Origin: CAZMXP01 sp964570285
Lineage (GTDB): Bacteria; Planctomycetota; PLA2
Reading direction: 5' to 3'
NCBI GenBank assembly: GCA_964570285.1
Contig: CAZMXP010000048.1
Coordinates: 1-37,437, forward strand
Length of the DNA: 37,437 bases
Part shown: piece by piece, positions 8,971 to 16,889 of the stretch
Position numbering within the stretch: the first letter of the stretch is position 1
How the letters are laid out: every line of letters begins with the position of its first letter
Translations under genes and position numbers: made by a program
The notes under the pieces: generated by a model
Seen by the model: only the letters and a program-made list of their open reading frames with translations
The model's database searches: none
Told to the model about the DNA's origin: nothing

Positions 8971-10007
8971 GCGCGATGCGCGTGCTCGCCCTCGTGTCGG
9001 AGGGGGGCCGGCCTCCGGACGACCCGTCCGCCCTCTCGCCCGCGGAACTCGCCGACATCAAGATGGAGCGCGACGTGCTCGCGACGCTGGCGCTCCTCGG
9101 GCACGAGACGCGCTGCCTCGAGGTGCGCAGCGACCTCGGGCCCATCGACGAGGCGCTCGCCGGCTGGAAGCCGCACATCGTCTTCAACATGCTCGAGGAG
9201 TTCCACGGACAGGTCCACTTCGACCAGCACGTCGTGAGCTACCTCGAGCTGCTGCGCCGCCCCTACACCGGCTGCAACCCCCGCGGCCTCGTGCTCGCGC
9301 GCGACAAGGCGCTCACGAAGAAGATCCTCTCCTACCACGGCGTCCCGACGCCGCGCTTCCGCGTCTTCCCGAGGCGCCGGCGCGTGCGGGGCCCGGGCGA
9401 GCTCTCCTATCCCCTCTTCGTGAAGTCGCTCACCGAGGAGGCCTCGTCGGGCATCAGCCAGGCGTCCATCGTGCATACCGACGAGCAGCTCCGCACGCGC
9501 GTCGAGTTCATCCACCAGCACACCGCGAGCGACGCGATCGCCGAGGAGTACATCAAGGGGCGCGAGATCTACGTCGGCGTGCTCGGCAACGCGCGCCCCC
9601 ACGCCCTCCCGGTGCGCGAGCTCATCCTCGACGACCTCCCGGAGGGCGCGCCGCGCATCGCCACCGCGCGGGTGAAGTTCGATCTCGCCTACCAGAGGAA
9701 GCACGGGATCACGTCGCGGCGCGCCGAGAACCTCCCGAGCGGCCACCTCGCCCGCATCCGGCACCTCGCGCACGGCATCTACCGCGCCCTGGACCTGAGC
9801 GGCTACGCGCGCATCGACCTGCGCATGCGCGAAGACGGAGCCCTCTTCGTCCTCGAGGCCAACCCCAACCCCGACCTCAGCAGCGACGAGGACTTCGCGC
9901 TCGCGGCGGAGGACGCCGGGGTCTCCTATCCGAAACTCATCGAGAAGATCCTGCGCCTCGGCGTGGGCTACCGCCCCCCGTGGTCCGCCCCGTGTTCCGC
10001 CCCGTGA
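8967..10007 (+). CDS. D-alanine-D-alanine-ligase-like ATP-grasp enzyme
   Basis: A 346-residue ATP-grasp ligase that joins a carboxylate to an amine through an acyl-phosphate. The N-terminal part (MRVLALVSEGGRPP) is a Rossmann-like lobe. YTGCNPRGLVLARDKALTKKIL contains the family's conserved stretch before the ATP-binding lobe, and FVKSLTEEASSGIS the glycine/serine-rich loop. The metal-binding end LEANPNPDLS is followed by a DEDFALAAEDAGVSYPKLI tail as in Ddl enzymes. The GTG at 8967 is preferred over the ATG at 8976 because GGAGG lies 8 bases upstream of it and because it overlaps the metallopeptidase stop (GTGA). Context argues against a housekeeping Ddl: there is no mur gene beside it but a peptidase is. 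It may be a peptide or amino-acid ligase of unknown substrate. Confidence 0.8.
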   Translation: MSAMRVLALVSEGGRPPDDPSALSPAELADIKMERDVLATLALLGHETRCLEVRSDLGPIDEALAGWKPHIVFNMLEEFHGQVHFDQHVVSYLELLRRPYTGCNPRGLVLARDKALTKKILSYHGVPTPRFRVFPRRRRVRGPGELSYPLFVKSLTEEASSGISQASIVHTDEQLRTRVEFIHQHTASDAIAEEYIKGREIYVGVLGNARPHALPVRELILDDLPEGAPRIATARVKFDLAYQRKHGITSRRAENLPSGHLARIRHLAHGIYRALDLSGYARIDLRMREDGALFVLEANPNPDLSSDEDFALAAEDAGVSYPKLIEKILRLGVGYRPPWSAPCSAP

Positions 10008-10023
10008 CCAAAGTGAAACGCCC

Positions 10024-10494
10024 ATGAAAGCACGAACCGTCCGCGAGTCCTGCGTCGTCATGACCGAGCTCGTCCTCCCCAACGACACCAACCCCCTCGG
10101 CAACTGCATGGGGGGCCGGGTGATGCACCTGATCGACATCGCCGCCGCCGTAGCCGCGCGACGGCACGCGCGGACGACCTGCGTCACCGCCGACGTGGAC
10201 GGGATCACCTTCCACGAGCCGGTGCCGATGGGAAGCGTGCTCGTGCTCCTCGCGAGCGTCAACCTCGCCGGCCGGACCTCGATGGAGGTGGGCGTGCGGG
10301 TGGAGATGGAGTCGCTCCAGACAGCCGCCCGCCGCCACTGCGCCTCCGCCTACCTCACGTTCGTCGCCCTCGACGAGACGGGACGCCCGACCCCGGTCCC
10401 CCCCCTGCGCGCCTCGACGGCCGAGGAGAAGCGGCGCATGCGGGAGGCGGGGGAGCGCCGCCGGCTGCGCCTCGAGCGCCGGAAGGGGGGGTAG
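10024..10494 (+). CDS. Hotdog-fold acyl-CoA thioesterase (BACH/YciA type)
   Basis: A 156-residue cytoplasmic enzyme predicted to hydrolyse acyl-CoA to free acid and CoA. MTELVLPNDTNPLGNCMGGRVMHLIDIAAA is the family's hallmark, with the catalytic Asn/Asp and the glycine turn before the central hotdog helix; CVTADVDGITFHEPVPMG and the final beta-strands complete one hotdog domain. The tail is strongly basic and charged (about 135-156). The ATG at 10024 follows the ATP-grasp stop by 16 bases, so it is probably in the same transcript, though a functional tie to the ligase and peptidase is not evident. The chain length preferred cannot be told. Confidence 0.88.
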   Translation: MKARTVRESCVVMTELVLPNDTNPLGNCMGGRVMHLIDIAAAVAARRHARTTCVTADVDGITFHEPVPMGSVLVLLASVNLAGRTSMEVGVRVEMESLQTAARRHCASAYLTFVALDETGRPTPVPPLRASTAEEKRRMREAGERRRLRLERRKGG

Positions 10495-10507
10495 CCGCGG
10501 GGGGGGT

Positions 10508-10637
10508 GCGGGGGCTGGCCCCCGCGCCCCCCTCGACATATACTGGACGGCTCTCGCACGAGACTTAGGGAGGGCCCCGCCGCCGGTGCGGGGCCGTCGT
10601 CGTTTCTGGAAGGTCAGGAAAGTTCAGGGAGGGCCCC
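10508..10637 (+). promoter_or_regulatory. Structured leader of the GreA-fusion gene
   Basis: After the thioesterase stop a GC hairpin (GCGGGGG/CCCCCGC, about 10508-10525) may end the previous transcript. TATACT at 10539-10544 is a good -10 candidate without a clear -35. In the predicted leader the 12-mer AGGGAGGGCCCC occurs twice: at 10567-10578, and at 10626-10637 where it is the ribosome-binding site directly before the ATG. The first copy runs into an 8-bp hairpin (GGCCCCGC/GCGGGGCC, about 10573-10595) followed by GTCGTCGTTTCT. A duplicated ribosome site next to a stem suggests translational or attenuation control, but this is inference. Confidence 0.45.
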
Positions 10638-12866
10638 ATGGCCGTCGAGGCATTCCGTTCGCGCATCGGAAGCGCGCTGGCCAATCGCGACTTCACCGAG
10701 GCGGAGGCGGCGTGGAGGGAGTGCGCGAGCCTCCATCCGGAGGAGCAGGAGTACCTGCTCAACGCCGCGCAGCAGCTCTCCCGGCACGAGCGCGGCTCGC
10801 TCGCCGGCGACCTCTGCCTTGCGCTCGCGCAGTCGCAGCTCGAGCGCGGGGACCCGGCGGCCGCGCTCGCGGCGGCGCGGGCGGCACTGCGGGCGAGCCA
10901 GAAGACGGAGGGGCTGCGGGAGTTCATGGTCGCCCTCTACGGCAGGATGCACGAGGGCAATCCGCACCTCGCCGAGTTCGTCGCGAAGGCGGGCATCGAG
11001 GCGGACCCCGCGGGCAGCCTGCGGCAGCAGGTGGAGAACCTCGACCGGTACCTGGTCTTCGCGGAAGGCACCCACGTCTACCACCAGGGCGGCTGGGAGT
11101 ACGGCCTCGTCGTGGAGTTCGATGCCGCCGAAGAGGCGATGGTCGTGGACTTCCAGCGCAAGAAGAACCACCGCATCTCGATCCTCTCGGCGACCAAGAT
11201 CCTCCAGCGGCTCGACCCGGAGCACATCGGCGTCTACAAGCACTACCGCCGTCCCGAGCTGATGAAGCTGATCGAGGAGGATCCCGCGAAGGTCTTCCGC
11301 CTCTACCTCGCGTCGCGCGGGGGATCGGCGACCCTCAAGCAGGCGCGCGAGGAGTTCGTGCCGGAGGTCCTCGCGAAGGAGCAGTGGAGCCGCTGGTGGG
11401 GGCGCGCGAAGAAGGCGCTGCTCCAGGATCCGAAGATCCGCATCGGCAAGGGCTCCTCGCCCCTCATCGAGCTGCGCGCGAAGGCGAAGACGATCGAGGA
11501 CGAGGTGAAGGACCGCATGCGCGCGGCGCCGGACGCGCTCCGCCGCTGCGCGACGGCGCGCGAGTACCTGCGCACCCTCGATCTCACCGACGCGCTGCGC
11601 GACGCCATCGGCGAGGTCCTCGACGAGGGCCTCGCCAAGTCGACCGGGCCGACGCCGGGCCGGCTCGCGATGCTCTACCTGAAGAGCGACCTCAAGGGAC
11701 CCGGGGCGGAGGAGGCGCAGGCGGAGGCGCGCGCCATCCCCGGGGCGGTGGAGAAGATCGTCCCCTTCCTCGTGCCCCTCGAGCCGGTCGACCGGAAGCG
11801 CGCGGTGGAGGACCTGGTCGAGACCGGGAGCGGCGACTGGACCGAGCGGGCCAACGCGCTGCTGCGCTCGGGCGACCCGGAGATCCTCGACGCCCTCTAC
11901 GGCCACCTCCGCAAGCGGCGCCCCGACCTGCTGATCGCCTTCTTCACGGAGCTGAGCGCGCAGCCCCAGGCCGCCCCGAGCGCGTTCCTCTGGTACGTGC
12001 GCGGCTACCTCGCCGGGGACATCCCGGCGGAGCTCGCGCCGGCGGAGCGCGACACGACGGCGATGGAGAAGCTTCTCACGCTCGCCAACCAGGTCGGGCT
12101 CGAGCAGAAGCGCTCGGGCGACGCCGACCTGAAGGAGTTCCTGCGCCAGCTCCGCGCCTTCCTCACGTCGCGGCGCATGAAGTCCTTCCGGGCCTTCGTC
12201 GAGAAGAAGCCGCTCGACTACTGCCTCTTCCTGCTGACGAAGATCCAGCGCAACCGCGGGTTCACCGACCAGGCCAAGCAGGCGCTCGTGGACGTGCTCG
12301 AGGACTTCCATCCCAACCTCACGCAGCCGGCCGCGGCGCCCGCCTCCCGCGCCGGCGAGGTCGTGCCCCGCGAGGACGTCATCTGGACGACGATGGCCGG
12401 CTACCGGAAGAAGGAGTCCGAGCTGCGCTACCTCCTCGACGTGGAGGTGCCCGCGAACGCGGAGGACCTCGGTCGCGCGGCGAGCTTCGGCGACATCTCG
12501 GAAAACGCCGAGTACACCGCGGCGCTCGAGAAGCAGGAGTTCCTGATGCGACGCGTCGGCGAGCTTCGCGATGCGCTCGAGAAGGCGTCGATCCTCAACG
12601 CGGCCGACGTCTCGACGGAGCGCGTGGTCATCGGGACGCGCGTGGAACTCCGCAACGTGAGCCGGCACCGCGACGAGGCCTTCTCGATCCTCGGGCCGTG
12701 GGACGTGGACCTCTCGAAGGGCATCATCTCCTACCTCTCGCCGGTCGGGCGAGGCCTGCTCGGGAAGGCGCAGGGGACGGTGGCCCAGATCGAGCTGCCC
12801 GAGGAGGGCAAGGTCGACTACGAGATCCTCTCGATCGGCCCGGACCCGACGCTGGCGGCGGAGTAG
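10638..12866 (+). CDS. greA: Large GreA-type transcript cleavage factor with long N-terminal extension
   Basis: A 742-residue protein whose last ~155 residues are GreA-like. An N-terminal-type coiled coil (about 587-655) contains FGDISENAEYTAALEKQE (616-633), close to the acidic DxSENAEY tip that reaches into the RNA polymerase secondary channel. A C-terminal FKBP-like Gre domain (about 660-738) contains GTRVELRNV and the SPVGRGLLGK motif. The first ~570 residues are helical, with TPR-like repeats near 1-110, a small beta domain near 135-185 and a conserved-looking WSRWWGRAKKALLQD segment near 250. Ordinary GreA is about 160 residues; Chlamydia also carries a GreA of about 700 residues with a long N-terminus, which supports a PVC origin. 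The gene is preceded by a structured leader and followed by a hairpin. The role of the extension is unknown. Confidence 0.85.
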   Translation: MAVEAFRSRIGSALANRDFTEAEAAWRECASLHPEEQEYLLNAAQQLSRHERGSLAGDLCLALAQSQLERGDPAAALAAARAALRASQKTEGLREFMVALYGRMHEGNPHLAEFVAKAGIEADPAGSLRQQVENLDRYLVFAEGTHVYHQGGWEYGLVVEFDAAEEAMVVDFQRKKNHRISILSATKILQRLDPEHIGVYKHYRRPELMKLIEEDPAKVFRLYLASRGGSATLKQAREEFVPEVLAKEQWSRWWGRAKKALLQDPKIRIGKGSSPLIELRAKAKTIEDEVKDRMRAAPDALRRCATAREYLRTLDLTDALRDAIGEVLDEGLAKSTGPTPGRLAMLYLKSDLKGPGAEEAQAEARAIPGAVEKIVPFLVPLEPVDRKRAVEDLVETGSGDWTERANALLRSGDPEILDALYGHLRKRRPDLLIAFFTELSAQPQAAPSAFLWYVRGYLAGDIPAELAPAERDTTAMEKLLTLANQVGLEQKRSGDADLKEFLRQLRAFLTSRRMKSFRAFVEKKPLDYCLFLLTKIQRNRGFTDQAKQALVDVLEDFHPNLTQPAAAPASRAGEVVPREDVIWTTMAGYRKKESELRYLLDVEVPANAEDLGRAASFGDISENAEYTAALEKQEFLMRRVGELRDALEKASILNAADVSTERVVIGTRVELRNVSRHRDEAFSILGPWDVDLSKGIISYLSPVGRGLLGKAQGTVAQIELPEEGKVDYEILSIGPDPTLAAE

Positions 12867-12868
12867 GT

Positions 12869-12898
12869 CCGGACGCCCGGCGGGGGGCGCCGGTCCGG
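12869..12898 (+). terminator. GC hairpin after the GreA-fusion gene
   Basis: CCGGAC at 12869-12874 pairs with GTCCGG at 12893-12898, with further GC pairing inside (CCGGCG region). It begins three bases after the stop codon. No T-tract follows, so it is only a possible terminator or mRNA end stabiliser. Confidence 0.35.
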
Positions 12899-12911
12899 GC
12901 GGGCGTGGGAG

Positions 12912-13157
12912 GTGGAGCAGGTCTGGATGCTCCCGGCGGCCGTGCCGGATCTGGTGCCCGAGGGCCACCTGGCGCGCTTCGTACGGGACACCGTGCGGCA
13001 CGAACTCGATCTCTCGGCATCCTCGCGTGCGACGGGGAGGACCGTGGCGATCCGTCCTCTCGCCCCGCGATGATGACGGCCTTGGCGAAGGTCGCGGGCC
13101 TGCGGCTTGGCGTGCACCGGACACAACCTCCTGAAGCTGGCAGCCGCGAGCGCGTGA
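12912..13157 (+). pseudogene. Decayed IS1182-type transposase fragment
   Basis: Three pieces of an IS1182/IS5-like DDE transposase remain. The first reads VEQVWMLPAAVPDLVPEGHL then ARFVRDTVRHELDLSA (from 12912), the usual N-terminus of these enzymes. A shift of frame near 13018 continues as ILACDGEDRGDPSSRPAMMT, corresponding to the ILxxYxxERGYPPYHPxMM motif. The frame changes again and the C-terminal signature ACTGHNLLKLAA follows (about 13112-13145), ending in TGA at 13155-13157. The whole catalytic core is missing, as are intact ends. This is a dead relic, not an active element. No function is expected, and it sits in the gap between greA and the cystathionine lyase gene. Confidence 0.75.
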
Positions 13158-13241
13158 CGCGGAGCGCCGCACCTCGCGCAAGAGCCCCCCTCGATCGCGG
13201 CGCTGGCTCGTGGAGACCCACGACTCGCGTCGCGTCGAATC

Positions 13242-13306
13242 AGGAGCTTGTCCGGGTCCGGTTGGCCCCGAAGCGTGGCTGAAGGCCGTTACCCGGACAA
13301 GCTCCT
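13242..13306. repeat. 65-bp element with perfect 16-bp inverted ends
   Basis: AGGAGCTTGTCCGGGT at 13242-13257 is exactly inverted at 13291-13306, with 33 bases between. The right arm provides two bases of the TAG stop codon (13305-13307) of the minus-strand cystathionine lyase gene. It may be the end of an insertion element related to the decayed transposase next door, a small non-autonomous (MITE-like) element, or simply the terminator of the lyase gene. No target-site duplication is evident. Confidence 0.55.
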
Positions 13307-14441
13307 AGCCGACCGCCGCAAGCGCCGCGTCGAGATCCGCGCGGAGGTCGGCCACGTCCTCGATGCCGACCGAGAGGCGCACGAGGCCGTCGGCGAACCC
13401 CGCCTTGCGCCGCTCCTCGGCGGGGATGCTCGCGTGGGTCATCGAGGCGGGGTGCTCGATCAGCGACTCGACGCCGCCGAGGCTCTCCGCGAGGCTGAAG
13501 ACGCGCGTCGCGCTGCAGAACCGCTTGGCCTCCTCGACGCCGCCGTCGAGCTCGAGGCTCACCATGCCGCCGGCGCGGGCCATCTGCCCCGGGAAGCGCG
13601 CGACGTCGGGATAGTAGACGCGCTTCACCCGCGGGTGGCGCGAGAGCCACGCGACGAGCGCCTCGGCGTTGTCGCAGTGGCGGTCCATGCGCACGTGCAG
13701 CGTCTTCAGGCCGCGCAGCGTGAGGAAGGAGTCGAGGGGGCCGGGGACGGGGCCGGTCGCGTTGAGCAGGAAGCGGTAGCGGGTCGCGCGGGCGTCGTCG
13801 GAGAGGCAGAGGCACCCGCCGATGAGGTCGCTGTGGCCGCCGAGGTACTTCGTCATGGAGTGGAGCACGACCTCCGCGCCGAGACCCAGCGGCCTCTGCA
13901 GGTAGGGCGAGGCGAAGGTGTTGTCGACCAGCACGGGCACGCCGCGCTCCCGCGCCAGCGCGCTCGCGCCGCGCAGGTCGGTCACCTTGAGCAGCGGGTT
14001 CGTCGGGCTCTCGAGCCAGAGCAGGTCGGCCTTCCGTTCGAGCGCCCGGGCGACCTGCCCGAGATCGCTAGAGTCGATGTACTCGAAGGTCTGCCCCAGC
14101 TTGCGGAAGACGCGCTCGAAGAGGCGGTAGGTCCCGCCGTAGAGGTCGTTGCCGGCGACGACCCTCGCCCCGGCGCCGAGATCCGTGAGCACGATCGTGC
14201 TCGCGGCAAGGCCGCTGCCGGTGGCGATGGCGTGCTTTGCCCCCTCGAGCGAGGCGAGGCAGCCCTCGAGCGCGCGGCGCGTCGGGTTGTCGCCGCGCGC
14301 GTAGACGTACCCCTTGTGCTTCGCGGGCGCCTCCTGCACGTAGGTGGAGGTCTGGTAGATCGGCGTCATGATCGCGCCGGTCGTGGGGTCGGGGGCCTGC
14401 CCCGCGTGGATGGCCCTCGTGCCGAAACCTTCGCCGCTCAT
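13305..14441 (-). CDS. Cystathionine gamma-lyase / gamma-synthase family PLP enzyme
   Basis: Cytoplasmic PLP enzyme of 378 residues in the Cys/Met metabolism family. GYVYARGDNPTRRALE (44-59) binds the cofactor phosphate from the partner subunit, and SMTKYLGGHSD (195-205) holds the PLP-binding Lys198. DNTFASPYLQRP is the usual cofactor-contacting stretch. Sequence alone does not separate gamma-lyase (cystathionine to cysteine) from gamma-synthase. The overlap with an upstream cystathionine beta-synthase gene (ATGA, four bases) favours the lyase and thus reverse transsulfuration. The ATG at 14441 is the first start after that overlap. The stop codon lies in the arm of a 16-bp inverted repeat, which may be its terminator. 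Confidence 0.9.
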   Translation of the reverse strand: MSGEGFGTRAIHAGQAPDPTTGAIMTPIYQTSTYVQEAPAKHKGYVYARGDNPTRRALEGCLASLEGAKHAIATGSGLAASTIVLTDLGAGARVVAGNDLYGGTYRLFERVFRKLGQTFEYIDSSDLGQVARALERKADLLWLESPTNPLLKVTDLRGASALARERGVPVLVDNTFASPYLQRPLGLGAEVVLHSMTKYLGGHSDLIGGCLCLSDDARATRYRFLLNATGPVPGPLDSFLTLRGLKTLHVRMDRHCDNAEALVAWLSRHPRVKRVYYPDVARFPGQMARAGGMVSLELDGGVEEAKRFCSATRVFSLAESLGGVESLIEHPASMTHASIPAEERRKAGFADGLVRLSVGIEDVADLRADLDAALAAVG

Positions 14442-15805
14442 GATGCGCTCGCTCGTATGAGGTCGAACTTCGTGACGACGACGAGGTCGCCGCCGCCGCG
14501 GTCCACGAGGACCGCCTTCTGCCCGCGCGCGATGATCGCCGCGATCTCCTCCGCGGAGGTCTCCTTCGGCACGACCGGCAGCGGCGGGCCCATGACCTCC
14601 CGCACGCGGAGCGCGGAGAGGTCCTCCCCGCTGAAGAGCAGGTCGATCGCCCGGTTCTCGCCGATGCATCCGACCAGCGCGCCGTTGACCCGGACGGGGA
14701 GCTGGGAGAGGTCGCGCGCGCGCATCAGCTCGATCGCCTCGCGCACGCTCGCGTCCCCCGCGACCGCGATCATCGGCTCGAGGTCGCGGCCGCGCTGGGC
14801 GACGATGCCCTCGGCGGTGAGCGACCCCGCCTCCTGCAGGAACTGGTTGTCGCGCATCCAGTCGTCGTTCCACTGCTTGCTCAGGTAGCGCTCGCCGGTG
14901 TCGCAGACCAGCGTCAGCACGACCGCCGACGCGGGCAGGTGGCGCGCCACGTGCAGCGCGGCGACGACGTTGGTGCCGGTGGATCCGCCGGCGAAGATGC
15001 CCTCGTCGCGCGCCAGCCGCCGGGCCATCTGGAACGACGCGCGGTCGGAGACGGTGATGCAGTCGTCGAGCAGCGAGACGTCGCAGGTGCCGGGCACGTA
15101 GTCGTGGCCGATGCCCTCCACGCTGTAGACCTCCGTCGGCCCCTTCTCGCCTGTGCGCACGAGCGACGTGTAGATCGACCCGTGCGGGTCGGCGCCGACG
15201 ATGCGCAGCCCGGGGATCTTCTCCTTCAGGTAGCGCCCCGCCCCCGACAGCGTCCCGCCGGTGCCCATCGAGAGCACGAGCGCGTCGATCCGCCCGCCGA
15301 GCTGCCGGTGGATCTCCGGGCCGGTGAGTTGGTAGTGCGCGGCGGGGTTGTCGGGGTTGTTGAACTGGTCGATGTAGATCGCGTTCGGGGTCTCCGCGGC
15401 GATGCGTTTCGCCGTCTGCACGTAGTGGCGCGGGTCGTCGTAGTCCACGGCGGTGGGCGTCACGACGACGCGCGCGCCGTAGCCGCGCAGCATGTTGATC
15501 TTCTCCTGGCTCATCTTGTCGGGCATCGTGCAGATGAGCCGGTAGCCCTTCACGCAGCAGGCGAGCGCGAGCCCGACGCCGGTGTTGCCGGAGGTCGACT
15601 CGACGACCGTCCCGCCGGGCTTCAGCGTCCCGCGCCGCTCGGCCTGCTCGATCATGAACGGGCCGATCCGGTCCTTCAGCGAGCCGCCGGGGTTCTTGCT
15701 CTCGAGCTTGACGTAGACCTTGCAGGCGATGCCCTCGGTCACGCGACGCAGGCGCACGACCGGCGTCCCGCCGATCACCTCGAGAACGCTCTCGCGCACG
15801 TCCAT
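14438..15805 (-). CDS. Cystathionine beta-synthase with C-terminal CBS domains
   Basis: PLP enzyme of 455 residues that condenses homocysteine with serine (or O-acetylserine) to give cystathionine. The PLP lysine is K44 in KNPGGSLKDRIG. STSGNTG at 70-76 binds the cofactor phosphate, and GTGGTLSGAGRYLKE (181-195) is typical of the fold. Residues about 335-455 contain two CBS motifs, which in the human and yeast enzymes regulate activity. This distinguishes it from a plain cysteine synthase, which ends near residue 310. The ATG at 15805 lies 17 bases after the DUF547 stop; the stop overlaps the lyase gene. The haem-binding N-terminal extension of animal CBS is absent. Confidence 0.92.
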   Translation of the reverse strand: MDVRESVLEVIGGTPVVRLRRVTEGIACKVYVKLESKNPGGSLKDRIGPFMIEQAERRGTLKPGGTVVESTSGNTGVGLALACCVKGYRLICTMPDKMSQEKINMLRGYGARVVVTPTAVDYDDPRHYVQTAKRIAAETPNAIYIDQFNNPDNPAAHYQLTGPEIHRQLGGRIDALVLSMGTGGTLSGAGRYLKEKIPGLRIVGADPHGSIYTSLVRTGEKGPTEVYSVEGIGHDYVPGTCDVSLLDDCITVSDRASFQMARRLARDEGIFAGGSTGTNVVAALHVARHLPASAVVLTLVCDTGERYLSKQWNDDWMRDNQFLQEAGSLTAEGIVAQRGRDLEPMIAVAGDASVREAIELMRARDLSQLPVRVNGALVGCIGENRAIDLLFSGEDLSALRVREVMGPPLPVVPKETSAEEIAAIIARGQKAVLVDRGGGDLVVVTKFDLIRASAS

Positions 15806-15822
15806 CGGGACAGTGTAGCGGC

Positions 15823-16851
15823 TCACCCCTCCGAATTGGCGTGGCCCGTCGCCGGGGGAGGCGGGGAGGGGGGTCCGGGGGGAGGGCGCGTCCTCGGCAT
15901 CGCGAAGAGTAGGAGGAGCAGCGCACCCGCCGCGTAGAGCGCCACCCAGAGCGGGTGGACCGAGCCCTCGCCGCCGGGGGAGCCGCCGGGACCGTGGAAG
16001 GTCAGGAGCCAGCGACCGGCCCGCAACGAGCGCGCGATCTCCTCCCGCGGCGCGTACTCGGCGAGGAAGAGCTTGAGGGGGTCGGGCTCGCCGGCGTGGG
16101 GACGCTCGAGATCCGCACGGAACCGCAGCAGGAACGCGCCGAGGTCGGCCTGCTGCCGGGCGACGTCGAACCGGGCCTTGGAGGGGTCCGCGAGGTAGGC
16201 GCGCACCTGCTGCGTGAGCACAAGATCGAGGGTCTCGGCCCGGTAGAGATCGGGGGAGAGCGCCGGGCCGTCCGCGGAGCCGTCGCTCAGCGCGAAGAGC
16301 GTGCGCGGATCCCCCCGCGGCCCCCTGAGAATGCCGTCCCGGATCGTCTCCGGCGTGACGAGCCGGCCCGCGACGGTCCGGCTTGCCCCCGGGTCGAGCG
16401 CCTGCGCGAGCGCGAGCGCGTTGTGGGCGTTGATCCAGAAGGCGCACTGCGCCGCCCCCTCCCCGCCCGGGTCCGCGGCCCCGAGGGACTCGACAAATCG
16501 ATCGAGCACGTCGCGCCGTGCGCGCAGCAGCGCGGTGTCCACGCCGCCGGGGCCGACGATGTCGCGCAGCAGCCCCCGGTACTCCTCCGTCGGAGGGCCC
16601 TCCGCGCGCGCGGGCGCGGCGCACAGGAGCAGGCCAAGGCAGAGAGAGGCGGCGAGACGGAGGGCCGGGTCGGTGCCCGCACGCCGGGGGCAGGACGGCT
16701 CCGCGGTGCGCCGCCGCTTCCCGCGCCCGACAGCCCTGTTCGACTGGCCGCAGGCGGCGCCCGGTTCACGATCCGTTCCTGTTTTCCCCAGGTGCGAACC
16801 CCGGCGATCCTGGCGCGGGATTCCCCTTTTTCCACCCGATGTCGGGTGCAA
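15823..16851 (-). CDS. DUF547 protein with signal peptide and C-terminal membrane anchor; start unresolved
   Basis: Exported protein of the DUF547 family, recognised by AQCAFWINAHNALALAQAL and the downstream RDGILRGPRGDPRTLFALSD part. A clear signal sequence LRLAASLCLGLLLCAAPARA precedes the domain. Near the C-terminus VALYAAGALLLLLFAMPRTR is a membrane segment followed by a proline-rich tail. No ATG, GTG or TTG is in frame close to the signal peptide: the only one is a TTG at 16849-16851, 63 codons before it and without a ribosome site. The true start is therefore unknown, and a frameshift or an unusual start is possible. The stretch from about 16680 to 16889 otherwise shows no gene. The stop is 17 bases before the CBS start. 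DUF547 has no assigned biochemical function that I can vouch for. Confidence 0.6.
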   Translation of the reverse strand: MHPTSGGKRGIPRQDRRGSHLGKTGTDREPGAACGQSNRAVGRGKRRRTAEPSCPRRAGTDPALRLAASLCLGLLLCAAPARAEGPPTEEYRGLLRDIVGPGGVDTALLRARRDVLDRFVESLGAADPGGEGAAQCAFWINAHNALALAQALDPGASRTVAGRLVTPETIRDGILRGPRGDPRTLFALSDGSADGPALSPDLYRAETLDLVLTQQVRAYLADPSKARFDVARQQADLGAFLLRFRADLERPHAGEPDPLKLFLAEYAPREEIARSLRAGRWLLTFHGPGGSPGGEGSVHPLWVALYAAGALLLLLFAMPRTRPPPGPPSPPPPATGHANSEG

Positions 16852-16889
16852 GGGTGTAGATCGGTCGCGGGCGCCCCGTTCTTGAAGGG

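Noticed and set aside
8976..10007. Housekeeping D-alanine-D-alanine ligase (ddl)
   Set aside because: The fold matches, but the coupling to a metallopeptidase and the absence of mur/fts neighbours make a specialised ligase at least as likely, so no gene symbol was given.
12912..13157. Active insertion sequence
   Set aside because: The catalytic core is missing, the frame is broken at least twice, and no matching terminal repeats bracket it.
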